A DNA stretch of 64,000 bases from assembly GCA_963698735.1 (NCBI GenBank), contig CAVOSA010000032.1, forward strand, positions 217,604-281,603. Direction: 5' to 3'. The notes beneath the pieces are model-generated. The model ran no database searches. It saw only the letters and a program-made list of their open reading frames with translations, and was not told where the DNA came from. This DNA comes from RPQJ01 sp963698735 (lineage in GTDB: Bacteria; Pseudomonadota; Gammaproteobacteria; Steroidobacterales; Steroidobacteraceae). Shown here in pieces: positions 54,680 to 63,925 of this stretch (positions are counted from its first letter, which is position 1; each line of letters begins with the position of its first letter). Both the position numbers and the translations under genes were made by a program.

Positions 54680-55375
54680 TCAGCCTGCGGAGGCCGCAGG
54701 GGACGCGATCCCGCGGGCCAGCCGGGCGACGAACTCCGCACGCGGAATGAGCCTGGCACCCAGCGTGAACAGGTGCTCGCTGGCAACCTGGCAGTCGATC
54801 AGCTCGACGTTGCGCTCCCGCAACATTTGCACCAGGCAGTACAGGGCGACCTTGCTCGCGTCGGCCTCGGTGCTGAACATGGATTCGCCGAAGAACACCC
54901 GGTCGATGAGCAGCCCGTACAGGCCGCCCACCAGTCGTGGCCCAGGCCCGTCGTCCAGCCAGACCTCGACCGAGTGCGCAGCCCCAAGCCGGTGCAGTTC
55001 CATGTACGCCGCACGCATGTCCGGCGAAATCCAGGTACCGGCGTGCGCGCGAGTGCCGCTGTCCGCGCATTGCTTGATCACGTCGGCAAAGCACGTGTCG
55101 AACGTCACGCGAAAGCCACGGTTGCGAAGTGTCTTGCGCAGGCTGCGTGACACCTTGAGTTCGTCCGGAAGCAGCACCATCCGCGGGTCCGGCGACCACC
55201 ACAGGATCGGTTGGCCCTCCGAATACCAGGGAAAAATGCCGCGCCGGTAGGCCGCCAGGATGCGTTCGGGGCGCAGGTCGCCGCCCGCGCAGAGCAGACC
55301 GTCCGGTTCGGTCAGCGCGCGCGTGACCGGCGGAAACGCCTCCGGTGGATCCGTGGGCTTCAACCACGGGATCAT
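54680..55375 (-). CDS. aat: leucyl/phenylalanyl-tRNA--protein transferase
   Basis: Adds Leu or Phe to proteins with N-terminal Arg or Lys, making them N-degrons read by ClpS. 231 residues. GLLCAGGDLRPERILAAYRR, GIFPWYSEGQPILWWSPDPR, AYMELHRLGAAHSVEVW and LVGGLYGLLIDRVFFGESMF are family blocks. Its start overlaps the end of the acetyltransferase gene. Confidence 0.96.
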   Translation of the reverse strand: MIPWLKPTDPPEAFPPVTRALTEPDGLLCAGGDLRPERILAAYRRGIFPWYSEGQPILWWSPDPRMVLLPDELKVSRSLRKTLRNRGFRVTFDTCFADVIKQCADSGTRAHAGTWISPDMRAAYMELHRLGAAHSVEVWLDDGPGPRLVGGLYGLLIDRVFFGESMFSTEADASKVALYCLVQMLRERNVELIDCQVASEHLFTLGARLIPRAEFVARLARGIASPAASAG

Positions 55376-56569
55376 TTCTCCACCGCCTCACTGCCTGTCG
55401 CCGCCCCAGGACCGCGCTGGAAGGGCAGGTGCTGCCGCGCCGACTCGATGTAGTCGTCGACCGCTTCACGTTCGCGCTCGAGGTAGCGCGCCACGGCGTT
55501 GCGGAAGCCAGGATGCTCGAGCCAGTGCGCCGAGGTCGTGCGCGTGGGTTCGAAACCGCGGGCAAGCTTGTGTTCGCCCTGCGTGCCGGGATCGAAGAAC
55601 TGCAGCCCCCGCGCGATGCAATGGTCGATGCCCTGGTAATAGCAGGCCTCGAAGTGCAGCGAGTCCTCCGCTGCGACCGAGCCCCAGTAGCGGCCGTACA
55701 GTCCGCCGCCGCCTTCGAAGAAAACAGCGGCCGCGATCGGCTCGACCCGCTCGCTCGGCGAGCTTGACGACGACGGAGCCGGGCAGGGCAGTCGCAACTC
55801 GCAGCAGGAACTCGACGCTCAGGTAGTGCCCGTTGCCGTGGCGCAGGAACGTGCGCTCGGAAAAGCTGAAAATGACGCGCCAGAGCGCCTCGCCGATGGA
55901 TTCGCCTGCGAGCGTGCGAAAGGTGACGCCGGACTCCTCGACCTTGCGCCGCTCGCGCTTCGCTTTCTTGCGCTTGTCCGCCCGGAACGTCGCCAGGAAG
56001 TCGTCGAACGTCGCGTAGCCGCGGTTGCGCCAGAGAAAGCGGCAGTCGTGCCGGCGCATGAACCCCGCGCGTTCGAGCGCCGCCTGGTCGTCTTCGAGCG
56101 TGAAGTTCACGTGCGCGCCGGATGCGCTGGAATGCCGCGCCGTTTCAAGCAGCAGGCCCGCCAGCTGGTCGCGCAGTTCGATGGCCGCAGCGTCGTCCGC
56201 GCACACCTCCGGCGCCATGAGGAATCTCGGCCCGGTCACCGGCGTGAACGGGATCGCCGAGAGTTGCTTCGGGTAGTACTCGAGTCCGGCGCGTGCGTAG
56301 CTCTGCGCCCAGCTCCAGTCGAACACGAACTCGCCCCAGGAGTGCGTCTTGAGGTACTGCGGCACGGCCGCCAGGAGCCGGCCGCTGTCCGCGTCACGCA
56401 CGACGAGGTGCGCGGGGATCCAGCCCGACTCGACGCCGACACATCCCGTCGACTCGAGGGCGTCGAGAAAAGCGTGCTTCAGGAAGGGGTGCGCCGAGCG
56501 GTCGAGCGCGTCCCAGTCACGGGCGTCGACCGTGGCGATCCGGCCGATGATCTCGGCCTTCAGCGGCAC
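55372..56569 (-). pseudogene. COG3146/FemAB-like N-acyltransferase with one frameshift
   Basis: GNAT-fold protein of the DUF482 type often placed next to aat; function unclear. The first part (56569 to about 55750) reads FLKHAFLDALESTGCVG, DWSWAQSYARAGLEYYPK and FSERTFLRHGNGHYLS. The rest lies one frame over: ERVEPIAAAVFFEGGGGLYG, YWGSVAAEDSLHFEACYYQG and FDPGTQGEHKLARGFEP. The break falls at about 55744-55756, where GAGC occurs twice in tandem; removing one copy or one base restores about 398 codons. No domain is lost. Confidence 0.85.
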
Positions 56570-56586
56570 TGTGTGCCCGAGGCCCC

Positions 56587-56604
56587 CTCCCGTGCAGACG
56601 GGAG
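56587..56604. repeat. CTCCCGT palindrome near the trxB stop
   Basis: CTCCCGT and ACGGGAG with loop GCAG, in the 51-base gap between trxB and the acetyltransferase gene. Possible terminator. Confidence 0.5.
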
Positions 56605-56620
56605 CGGGAGTGGAGCGGTC

Positions 56621-57589
56621 TCAGTGGGCGGTGCCGGCATCCAGGGCGTCCAGGTACTTGTCGGCGTCGAGCGCAGCCATGCAGCCCGTGCCGGCCGAGG
56701 TGACCGCCTGGCGATACACGTGATCGGCGACGTCGCCCGCGGCGAAGACGCCAGGCACGCTTGTCGCCGTGGCGCCGCCTGCCGTGCCCGACTTCACCGC
56801 GATGTAGCCGCCGTTCATGTCGAGCTGGCCCGCGAAAATCTGCGTGTTCGGCGTGTGGCCGACCGCGATGAACAGGCCCGCGACCGCGATGTCCTTCGCG
56901 CCCGAGCCGTCAGTGGCTGCGACGCGCACGCCCGTGACGCCCGTCTCGTCGCCCAGCACTTCGTCGACCGTGTGGTTCCAAACGATGTCGACGACGCCCG
57001 CGCGTTGCCGCTCGAAGAGGTGGTCCTGCAGGATTTTTTCGGAGCGCAGCTTGTCGCGGCGATGAATCAGCGTGACGTGCGAGGCGATGTTCGACAGGTA
57101 CAGGGCCTCTTCCACGGCCGTGTTGCCGCCGCCGACGACTGCTACGCGCTGGCCGCGGAAGAAGAACCCGTCGCAGGTGGCGCAGGCCGAGACGCCGCGG
57201 CCCTTGAACTTCTCTTCTGAATCGAGTCCCAGGTACTGCGCGCTGGCACCGGTCGCGATAATCAAGGCGTCGCAGGTGTAATCGCCGCGGTCGCCCTTGA
57301 GCAGCAGCGGCCGCTTGCTGAAGTCCACCACGTTGATGTGGTCCATCAGGATCTCGGTGTGGAAGCGTTCGGCGTGTTCACGCATGCGTTCCATGAGCCC
57401 CGGGCCCGTGAGGCCGTGCGGGTCGCCCGGCCAGTTGTCGACTTCCGTCGTGGTCATGAGCTGGCCGCCTTGCTCCATGCCGGTGATCAGCAGCGGATTG
57501 CGATTGGCCCGCGCAGCGTAGACGGCCGCCGAATAGCCGGCAGGACCGGATCCCAGGATGATCAGCCGCGAGTGGCGGGGGTCGCTCAT
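56621..57589 (-). CDS. trxB: thioredoxin reductase
   Basis: NADPH flavoenzyme that reduces thioredoxin. 322 residues from the ATG at 57589 (MSDPRHSRLIILGSGPAGYS), preceded by AAGGAAT; an upstream in-frame start would add 17 basic residues. FAD motif GSGPAGYSAAVYAARA, redox CATC in ACATCDGFFF (about 140), NADPH motif GGGNTAVEEALYL and the C-terminal FAAGDVADHVYRQ. Divergent from ftsK. Confidence 0.96.
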   Translation of the reverse strand: MSDPRHSRLIILGSGPAGYSAAVYAARANRNPLLITGMEQGGQLMTTTEVDNWPGDPHGLTGPGLMERMREHAERFHTEILMDHINVVDFSKRPLLLKGDRGDYTCDALIIATGASAQYLGLDSEEKFKGRGVSACATCDGFFFRGQRVAVVGGGNTAVEEALYLSNIASHVTLIHRRDKLRSEKILQDHLFERQRAGVVDIVWNHTVDEVLGDETGVTGVRVAATDGSGAKDIAVAGLFIAVGHTPNTQIFAGQLDMNGGYIAVKSGTAGGATATSVPGVFAAGDVADHVYRQAVTSAGTGCMAALDADKYLDALDAGTAH

Positions 57590-57722
57590 GTATAATTCCT
57601 TGCTCGAAAATCGCGCATTGCGCCGTGGAAGGCGCGGCATGGTATGCCTCTCACCGGCCGACGGAAAGCACCGCGGGTGCTGCCCTCATGCGCGTTCCGA
57701 CCAGTTGCGGTAGCGGCCGGCC

Positions 57723-57755
57723 CCCATTGGCTGTAGCCTTATTTAAACCAATGGG
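57723..57755. promoter_or_regulatory. inverted repeat in the trxB-ftsK divergent space
   Basis: CCCATTGG (57723-57730) and CCAATGGG (57748-57755) are perfect 8-bp arms separated by 17 bases containing AT-rich TTATTTAAA. The spacing would suit a dimeric regulator. Confidence 0.35.
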
Positions 57756-57790
57756 TTACGGTCGACTCTTGATCAATCAGGTGATGAGCT

Positions 57791-60112
57791 TTGGCTAGAG
57801 CGGAAGCGAAGCACGCCGACGGCGGCGAACAGGCGGCCAACGTGGCCCGTGGACTGCGCGAGAGCGCTCTCTGGATCTTCGGTGCCCTGGCGCTGATCCT
57901 GTTTGCGGCACTGGTCAGCTACGACCGGGCAGACCCCGCGTTCTCCTCCACGGGCCAGCCCGGTCCGGTCACGAACCTCATCGGCCCGTTCGGCGCCTGG
58001 CTGTCCGACCTGTTCTTCGTGTTGTTCGGCGTGCCTGCGTACCTGTTCCCGATCATGCTCGGCATCGCCGGCTACCGGCTGTTCCAGGCGCGGGACAGCC
58101 GCGGCCCCGTCGACCGCCGGTCGGCATCGTTCCGCGGCCTCGGCTTCTTCCTGGCGCTCGCCAGCAGCTGCGGACTCGCCACGCTGCATTTTTCGGGCGC
58201 AGGTTTCCCGAACACGGCGGGCGGCGTCGTCGGCGCGCTGCTGGGCGAAGGCCTCGCGCAATCGATGAGCTTCCTCGGTGCCACGCTGCTGCTGCTCGCG
58301 GTGTGGCTCGGCTCCGTCTCGCTGGCCACGGGCCTCTCCTGGCTCAACGTCATGGACCGGATCGGCACGTGGGTGCTGCGCGGCATCTCGTTCGTGCGCG
58401 AGCGCCTCTCCGAGCGTCGCGACCAGAGCATCGGCAAGGAAGTGAAGCAGGCGCGCGAAGTCGTCGTGCGCGAAGAGCAGAAGAAGGTGGCCGAGCGCAA
58501 GCCGCCGAAGATCGAGGCGCCTGCGCCCAAGGTCGAAAAGAGCGAGCGCGTCGAGAAAGAAAAGCAGGTCGCATTGTTCGAGCGCCCGGGCACCACGGCG
58601 CTGCCAGCCCTGTCCCTGCTCGACGACCCGCCGCCGCGCGTCGGCGGCTATTCGGCCGAGGCGCTCGAAGCCATGTCGCGCCTGGTCGAACTCAAGCTCC
58701 GCGATTTCGGCGTCGAAGCCGAAGTCGTCGAAGTGCATCCCGGCCCGGTCATCACCCGCTTCGAATTGCGGCCGGCGCCGGGCGTGAAGGTCGCGCAGAT
58801 CTCGAACCTCGCCAAGGACCTCGCGCGCGCGCTGTCGGCGATCAGCGTGCGTGTCGTCGAGATCATCCCCGGCAAGTCGACGATGGGCCTCGAGATCCCG
58901 AACGAGACGCGCGAGATGGTCACGCTCGGCGAGATCATCAAGTCGAAGGCGTACGACGACATGGCGTCGCCGCTCGCGCTCGTGCTCGGCAAGGACATCG
59001 GCGGCAACCCGGTCGTCGCCGACCTCGCCCGCATGCCGCACCTGCTCGTCGGCGGCACCACGGGCTCGGGCAAGTCCACCGCGGTCAACGCGATGGTGCT
59101 GTCGCTGCTCTACAAGAGCACGCCGGAGCACGTGCGGCTGATCATGATCGACCCGAAGATGCTGGAACTCTCGGTGTACGAGGGCATTCCGCACCTGCTC
59201 GCGCCGGTCGTCACGGACATGAAGCAGGCCGCCAACGCGCTGCGCTGGTGCGTCGCCGAGATGGAACGCCGCTACCAGCTGATGGCGTTTGCCGGCGTGC
59301 GCAACCTTGCGGGCTACAACCGCAAGGTCAAGGAAGCGGCCGACGAGGGCAAGCCGATCCGCGACCCGATCGAAATGAAGCGGCTGATCCCCGGCGGCGA
59401 TCCAGCGACGGTGCCGAACCTCGAGCCGTTGCCGAACGTCGTCGTCGTCGTCGACGAACTCGCCGACATGATGATGATCGTCGGCAAGAAGGTCGAAGAA
59501 CTGATCGCCCGCCTCGCGCAGAAGGCGCGCGCGTCGGGCATCCACCTGATCCTCGCCACGCAGCGCCCGTCGGTGGACGTCATCACCGGCCTGATCAAGG
59601 CCAACATCCCGACTCGCATCGCGTTCCAGGTGTCGGCCAAGGTGGACTCGCGCACCATCCTCGACCAGAGCGGCGCCGAGAGCCTGCTCGGCCACGGCGA
59701 CATGCTGTTCCTGCAGCCCGGCACGTCGCACCCGGTGCGCGTGCACGGCGCGTTCGTGTCGGACCAGGAAGTGCACAAGGTGGCGTCGTCGCTGCGCACG
59801 CACAGCGCCCCGATCTACATCGACGAGATCCTCGAAGGGCCGTCCATGCCGATCCCGGGCATGCCCGGTGAGGACGGCGGCGAGGGCGGCGAAGGCGCCG
59901 ACGCGGAGCAGGACCCGCTCTACGACGAGGCGGTCAAGATCGTCACCGAGAGCCGCAAGGCGTCGATCTCCGGCGTGCAGCGCCGGCTCAAGATCGGCTA
60001 CAACCGCGCCGCGCGCATGATCGAGGCGATGGAAGCCGCCGGGCTCGTCGGGCCGCTCAACACCAACGGCTCGCGCGAAGTGCTGGCGCCGCCACCGCCC
60101 GAAGTGGATTGA
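57791..60112 (+). CDS. ftsK: DNA translocase FtsK
   Basis: Septal DNA pump that clears the chromosome and activates XerCD. 773 residues, short for FtsK because the linker is brief. Four to five N-terminal helices, a charged linker (about 200-265), then the motor with Walker A VGGTTGSGKSTAVN (about 418) and VVVVDELADMMM, and a C-terminal gamma winged helix (SISGVQRRLKIGYNRAARM). The start appears to be the TTG at 57791: the ATG seven bases upstream is in another frame and stops at once. Confidence 0.94.
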   Translation: MARAEAKHADGGEQAANVARGLRESALWIFGALALILFAALVSYDRADPAFSSTGQPGPVTNLIGPFGAWLSDLFFVLFGVPAYLFPIMLGIAGYRLFQARDSRGPVDRRSASFRGLGFFLALASSCGLATLHFSGAGFPNTAGGVVGALLGEGLAQSMSFLGATLLLLAVWLGSVSLATGLSWLNVMDRIGTWVLRGISFVRERLSERRDQSIGKEVKQAREVVVREEQKKVAERKPPKIEAPAPKVEKSERVEKEKQVALFERPGTTALPALSLLDDPPPRVGGYSAEALEAMSRLVELKLRDFGVEAEVVEVHPGPVITRFELRPAPGVKVAQISNLAKDLARALSAISVRVVEIIPGKSTMGLEIPNETREMVTLGEIIKSKAYDDMASPLALVLGKDIGGNPVVADLARMPHLLVGGTTGSGKSTAVNAMVLSLLYKSTPEHVRLIMIDPKMLELSVYEGIPHLLAPVVTDMKQAANALRWCVAEMERRYQLMAFAGVRNLAGYNRKVKEAADEGKPIRDPIEMKRLIPGGDPATVPNLEPLPNVVVVVDELADMMMIVGKKVEELIARLAQKARASGIHLILATQRPSVDVITGLIKANIPTRIAFQVSAKVDSRTILDQSGAESLLGHGDMLFLQPGTSHPVRVHGAFVSDQEVHKVASSLRTHSAPIYIDEILEGPSMPIPGMPGEDGGEGGEGADAEQDPLYDEAVKIVTESRKASISGVQRRLKIGYNRAARMIEAMEAAGLVGPLNTNGSREVLAPPPPEVD

Positions 60113-60114
60113 TC

Positions 60115-60834
60115 ATGGCCCTCACCCCAACCCTCTCCCGCTGGTGCGGGCGAGGGCGTCGGATCTCACCTCTCCCGCCGCAGCGGGAGAGGTCGCGCGC
60201 AGCGCTTGCGCGGACTCCGGTTCTCGTCGCGCTTGCCCTTCTGCCCTTGGCGTCGTTCGCGGCGGACTCGATCGCGCGTGTCGAAGCGTACCTCGGTTCG
60301 CTCAAGACGCTCTCCGCCGAGTTCGCGCAGGTCGTGCAGGACAAGCGCGGCCAGGTCACGGACCGCGCGACCGGCACGTTGTCGATTTCGCGTCCCAACC
60401 GGTTCCGCTGGGACTACCGCGAGCCGTACGCGCAGACGATCGTCGCCGACGGCAAGAAGCTGTGGCTGTACGACCCGGACTTGGAGCAAGTCACCGTGCG
60501 TTCGCTGGAGCAGGGGCTCGGCGCCACGCCCGCGATGCTGCTGTCGGGCTCCGGCAAGGTCGGGGATGCGTTCACTGCCGGGCCTGTCGAGCAGATCCAG
60601 GCGTGGACCTGGTCCCGGCTCGTGCCGAAGCAGAAGGGCTCGGACTTCGAGCGCGTCAGCCTCGCCTTCGACCGCCGCAATGAACTGGCCGCGATGGAAC
60701 TGGTCGACAAGCTTGGGCAGACCACGACGATCGAATTTGCACAGGTGAAACGCGGCTTGACGCTCGACGATGCGCTGTTCCGCTTCGTGCCCCCCAAAGG
60801 CGCGGACGTGATCGGCGAGGCGGCTGCGCGCTGA
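60115..60834 (+). CDS. lolA: outer-membrane lipoprotein carrier protein LolA
   Basis: Periplasmic chaperone that carries lipoproteins from LolCDE to LolB. 239 residues. The mature part begins near ADSIARVEAYLGSLKTLSAE, with TGTLSISRPNRFRWDYREPY and KLWLYDPDLEQVTV typical of the family. The hydrophobic part of the signal peptide (VLVALALLPLASFA) is normal, but it is preceded by about 27 residues encoded by two CCTCTCCC palindromes (MALTPTLSRWCGRGRR...). No start codon exists between these and the hydrophobic part, so the repeat supplies the start. Confidence 0.9.
   Translation: MALTPTLSRWCGRGRRISPLPPQRERSRAALARTPVLVALALLPLASFAADSIARVEAYLGSLKTLSAEFAQVVQDKRGQVTDRATGTLSISRPNRFRWDYREPYAQTIVADGKKLWLYDPDLEQVTVRSLEQGLGATPAMLLSGSGKVGDAFTAGPVEQIQAWTWSRLVPKQKGSDFERVSLAFDRRNELAAMELVDKLGQTTTIEFAQVKRGLTLDDALFRFVPPKGADVIGEAAAR
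60118..60192. repeat. two CCTCTCCC palindromic units inside the 5' end of lolA
   Basis: CCCTCACCCCAACCCTCTCC then CGCTGGTGCGGGCGAGGG, followed by a second unit, CCTCTCCCGCCGCAGCGGGA and GAGG. These are the same units found at gene 3' ends elsewhere in the window, here read as codons 2-26 of lolA. Confidence 0.8.
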
Positions 60835-60889
60835 TCCGCCGCACGCGCGCCTGTCCCGGGAATCGCCGACACTGGCCCACGGAACGCCC

Positions 60890-61267
60890 ATGCTGAACCT
60901 TCGCTACCGCAGACTCTGGATCGCCGCGAGCGTCGTGCTCGTGCTCGGCGTGGTCTGGGGCAGCCTGCAGAACGTCGTCGGCGGGCCGAGCATCCAGGGT
61001 TTCGACAAGATCGAGCATTTCGGCACCTACATGTTCCTGTCAGTGTGGTTCACCGGGCTGTGCATGCGGCCCCGATGGTGGTTGGTCGGCGTCGGCTTGC
61101 TTGGCCTCGGCCTGTCGATGGAAGTGGGGCAGTACCTCATGCGTGCGGGCCGGCTGGCCGATACCTACGACATGGCCGCGAATGCCGCGGGCGTGCTGAC
61201 GGGCCTGCTGCTGGCGAGCGTGTTCACCGGCGGCTGGGCCCAGCGAGTCGAGTCGTGGCTGAAGTAA
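60890..61267 (+). CDS. VanZ-like family membrane protein
   Basis: 125 residues with four hydrophobic segments. DKIEHFGTYMFLSVWFTGL and ADTYDMAANAAGVLTGLLLA carry the His/Asp-centred motifs of VanZ-like proteins. Function unknown. Its end overlaps the rarA start by 13 bases. Confidence 0.8.
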   Translation: MLNLRYRRLWIAASVVLVLGVVWGSLQNVVGGPSIQGFDKIEHFGTYMFLSVWFTGLCMRPRWWLVGVGLLGLGLSMEVGQYLMRAGRLADTYDMAANAAGVLTGLLLASVFTGGWAQRVESWLK

Positions 61268-62550
61268 CTCCCTTTCGGCCGCTGGCCGACAGGATGCGGC
61301 CCGCCAGCCTCGACGAGTTCATCGGCCAGTCGCACCTGCTCGCGCCCGGCAAGCCCCTGCGCCGGCTGCTCGAAGGCCGCAGCCTGCATTCGATGATCCT
61401 GTGGGGTCCGCCCGGCACGGGCAAGACCACGCTCGCGCGGCTGGTTGCCAACACCTGTGATTCGGAGTTCCTGGCGCTCTCGGCCGTGATGGCCGGCGTC
61501 AAGGACGTGCGCGCCGCCGTCGAGCAGGCGCAGCAGATGCGCGCCGGCAGCGGCCGCCGCACCGTGCTGTTCCTCGACGAGGTCCACCGCTTCAACAAGT
61601 CGCAGCAGGATGCATTCCTGCCCTACGTCGAAGACGGCACCGTCTGCTTCATTGGTGCCACCACCGAGAATCCGTCGTTCGAGATCAACAGCGCATTGCT
61701 GTCCCGGGCCCGCGTGTACGTGCTGCGGTCGCTCACGGCGGACGACATCCAGCAGGTCCTGCGGCGCGCGCTCGACAGGGAGTTCTCGTCCGGTGCAGAG
61801 GCCATCAAGGCGAACGACGACGCGATCGCAACACTGGCCCGCGCCGCCGACGGTGACGCGCGCCGGGCGCTGAACCTGCTCGAGGTCGCGGCCGACCTGG
61901 CTGGTGCGGGCGAGGGCACGATCACCGAAGAGATCGCCGGCGAAGTCTCGGCCGGAGGCTACCGCCGCTTCGACAAGAAGGGCGAGCAGTTCTACGACCA
62001 GATCTCGGCTCTGCACAAGGCCGTGCGCGGCACGGACCCGGACGCTGCGCTGTACTGGCTCTGCCGCATGCTCGATGGCGGCTGTGATCCTCGCTACATC
62101 TCGCGACGCGTCATCCGCATGGCCTCCGAAGACATCGGCAACGCGGACCCGCGCGCCCTGCAACTGGCCTTGGAAGCGGCTGAAGCTTACGAACGACTCG
62201 GCAGCCCCGAGGGCGAGCTCGCGATCGCGCAAGCCGTCGTGTTCATGGCGGTGGCCGCGAAGAGCAATGCGGTCTACGTCGCGTACAAGGCTGCGATGGC
62301 CGACGCGCAGAAGCACGGCTCGCTGGACGTGCCCATGCAGCTGCGCAATGCGCCCACGTCGCTGATGAAGGGCCTCGGTTACGGCGCAGGCTACCGTTAC
62401 GCGCACGACGAGCCGGAAGGTTACGCGGCGGGGGAGAAGTACTTCCCCGACGAAATGGAGCCGGCCCGGTACTACGAACCCGTGCCGCGCGGGCTCGAGA
62501 TCAGGATTGGCGAGGCGCTGGAACGGTTCCGCGCGCTGAAGCGCAAGTAA
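61255..62550 (+). CDS. rarA: replication-associated recombination protein RarA
   Basis: AAA+ clamp-loader-like ATPase (MgsA) acting at stalled forks. 431 residues from the GTG at 61255, giving VAEVTPFRPLADRMRPASLD. GQSHLLAPGKPLRR, Walker A GPPGTGKTTLARL, FLDEVHRFNKSQQDAFLP and the C-terminal RMASEDIGNADPRAL and PMQLRNAPTSLMKGLGYG are family blocks. Normally located between lolA and serS, as here. Confidence 0.95.
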   Translation: MAEVTPFRPLADRMRPASLDEFIGQSHLLAPGKPLRRLLEGRSLHSMILWGPPGTGKTTLARLVANTCDSEFLALSAVMAGVKDVRAAVEQAQQMRAGSGRRTVLFLDEVHRFNKSQQDAFLPYVEDGTVCFIGATTENPSFEINSALLSRARVYVLRSLTADDIQQVLRRALDREFSSGAEAIKANDDAIATLARAADGDARRALNLLEVAADLAGAGEGTITEEIAGEVSAGGYRRFDKKGEQFYDQISALHKAVRGTDPDAALYWLCRMLDGGCDPRYISRRVIRMASEDIGNADPRALQLALEAAEAYERLGSPEGELAIAQAVVFMAVAAKSNAVYVAYKAAMADAQKHGSLDVPMQLRNAPTSLMKGLGYGAGYRYAHDEPEGYAAGEKYFPDEMEPARYYEPVPRGLEIRIGEALERFRALKRK

Positions 62551-62557
62551 TCTCGGC

Positions 62558-62563
62558 TACAAT
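62558..62563 (+). promoter_or_regulatory. -10 box candidate for serS
   Basis: TACAAT followed by TCGCG, 34 bases before the serS ATG and seven past the rarA stop. Confidence 0.45.
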
Positions 62564-62596
62564 TCGCGACCCGACGCTCTTTCCGGCTGTTCCGCC

Positions 62597-63883
62597 ATGC
62601 TCGACGCCCGCCAGCTCCGCTCCGACCCCGCCACTGTCGCCGCGAATCTCGCGCGACGGGGCTTCAAGCTCGACGTCGAGCGCTTCCGTGCGCTCGAAGA
62701 GCGTCGCAAGTCCGCGCAGGTGGCTGCGGACGAAGTGCGCGCGGCCCGCAATGCGCATGCGAAGAGTGTCGGCAAGGCCAAGGCGCAGGGCCAGGACATC
62801 TCGTCGCTGCTGGCCGAGGGCGAAGCGCTCGGCAACAGGATGTCAGGGCTCGACAAGGAACTCGCGGACGTCCAGGCCGAGTTCGACGAGCTGGTCCTCG
62901 GGCTGCCGAACACGCTGCACGAGAGCGTGCCGGAAGGCCGCGACGAGAACGACAACGTGGAAGTCCGCCGCTGGGGCACGCCGCGCAAGTTCGAGTTCGA
63001 GCCGCGCGACCACGTCGCGATCGGTGAAGGGCTCGCGGACACGGCGATGGACTTCGAGGCGGCCGGCAGGATTTCCGGCGCGCGCTTCGTCGTGCTCAAG
63101 GGCGGTCTCGCGCGCCTGCACCGCGCACTGATCCAGTACATGCTCGACCTGCACACGGGCGAGCACGGCTATACCGAGATCTACGCGCCGTACCTGGTCG
63201 CGCGCAGTTCGCTCGTCGGCACCGGACAGCTGCCAAAGTTCGAGGCCGACCTGTTCCGGGTGACGTCAGGCGACGTGGAGTTCTTCCTGATCCCGACCGC
63301 CGAAGTGCCGGTCACGAACCTCGCGCGGGAATCGATCCTCGAGGCCAGCACGCTGCCGCGCCGCTACGCTGCGCACACGCCGTGCTTCCGCAGCGAAGCC
63401 GGTTCCTACGGCAAGGACACGCGCGGCATGATCCGCCAGCACCAGTTCGAGAAGGTCGAGCTCGTGCACATCGTGAAGCCCGAGGACTCGTACGCCGAAC
63501 TCGAACTGCTCGTCGGCAATGCCGAGAAAGTCCTGCAGGGCCTCGACCTGCCGTATCGCGTCGTGGCGTTGTGCGCCGGCGATGTCGGCTTCGGAGCCGC
63601 GAAGACCTACGACATCGAAGTGTGGTTGCCGGGGCAGCAGAAGTATCGCGAGATTTCCTCGTGCTCCAATTGCGAGGCGTTCCAGGCGCGGCGCATGCAG
63701 GCGCGCTGGCGCAACCCGGCGTCGAACAAGCCCGAGCCCCTGCACACGCTGAACGGCTCGGGCCTCGCGGTGGGCCGCACGCTGGTGGCGGTGCTGGAGA
63801 ACTACCAGCAGGAAGACGGCAGCGTTGTGATTCCGCCGGCGCTGCGCAAGTACATGGGTGGCGCCGAGGTTATTCGCGGCTGA
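62597..63883 (+). CDS. serS: seryl-tRNA synthetase
   Basis: Class II synthetase, 428 residues. The N-terminal long coiled coil (about 28-100) grips the long variable arm of tRNA-Ser. Catalytic core: TGQLPKFEADLFRV, AEVPVTNLARESIL, motif 2 TPCFRSEAGSYGKDTRGMIR and motif 3 NGSGLAVGRTLVAVLENYQ. A tRNA-Ser gene follows 42 bases later. Confidence 0.97.
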   Translation: MLDARQLRSDPATVAANLARRGFKLDVERFRALEERRKSAQVAADEVRAARNAHAKSVGKAKAQGQDISSLLAEGEALGNRMSGLDKELADVQAEFDELVLGLPNTLHESVPEGRDENDNVEVRRWGTPRKFEFEPRDHVAIGEGLADTAMDFEAAGRISGARFVVLKGGLARLHRALIQYMLDLHTGEHGYTEIYAPYLVARSSLVGTGQLPKFEADLFRVTSGDVEFFLIPTAEVPVTNLARESILEASTLPRRYAAHTPCFRSEAGSYGKDTRGMIRQHQFEKVELVHIVKPEDSYAELELLVGNAEKVLQGLDLPYRVVALCAGDVGFGAAKTYDIEVWLPGQQKYREISSCSNCEAFQARRMQARWRNPASNKPEPLHTLNGSGLAVGRTLVAVLENYQQEDGSVVIPPALRKYMGGAEVIRG

Positions 63884-63925
63884 CGCGAAGAATCGGCGTC
63901 GCCGGGCTAGAATGGGTTTCCGCTC

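Noticed and set aside
57590..57722. Gene or small RNA between trxB and ftsK
   Set aside because: No coding frame or terminated transcript is evident; only an 8-bp inverted repeat further right stands out.
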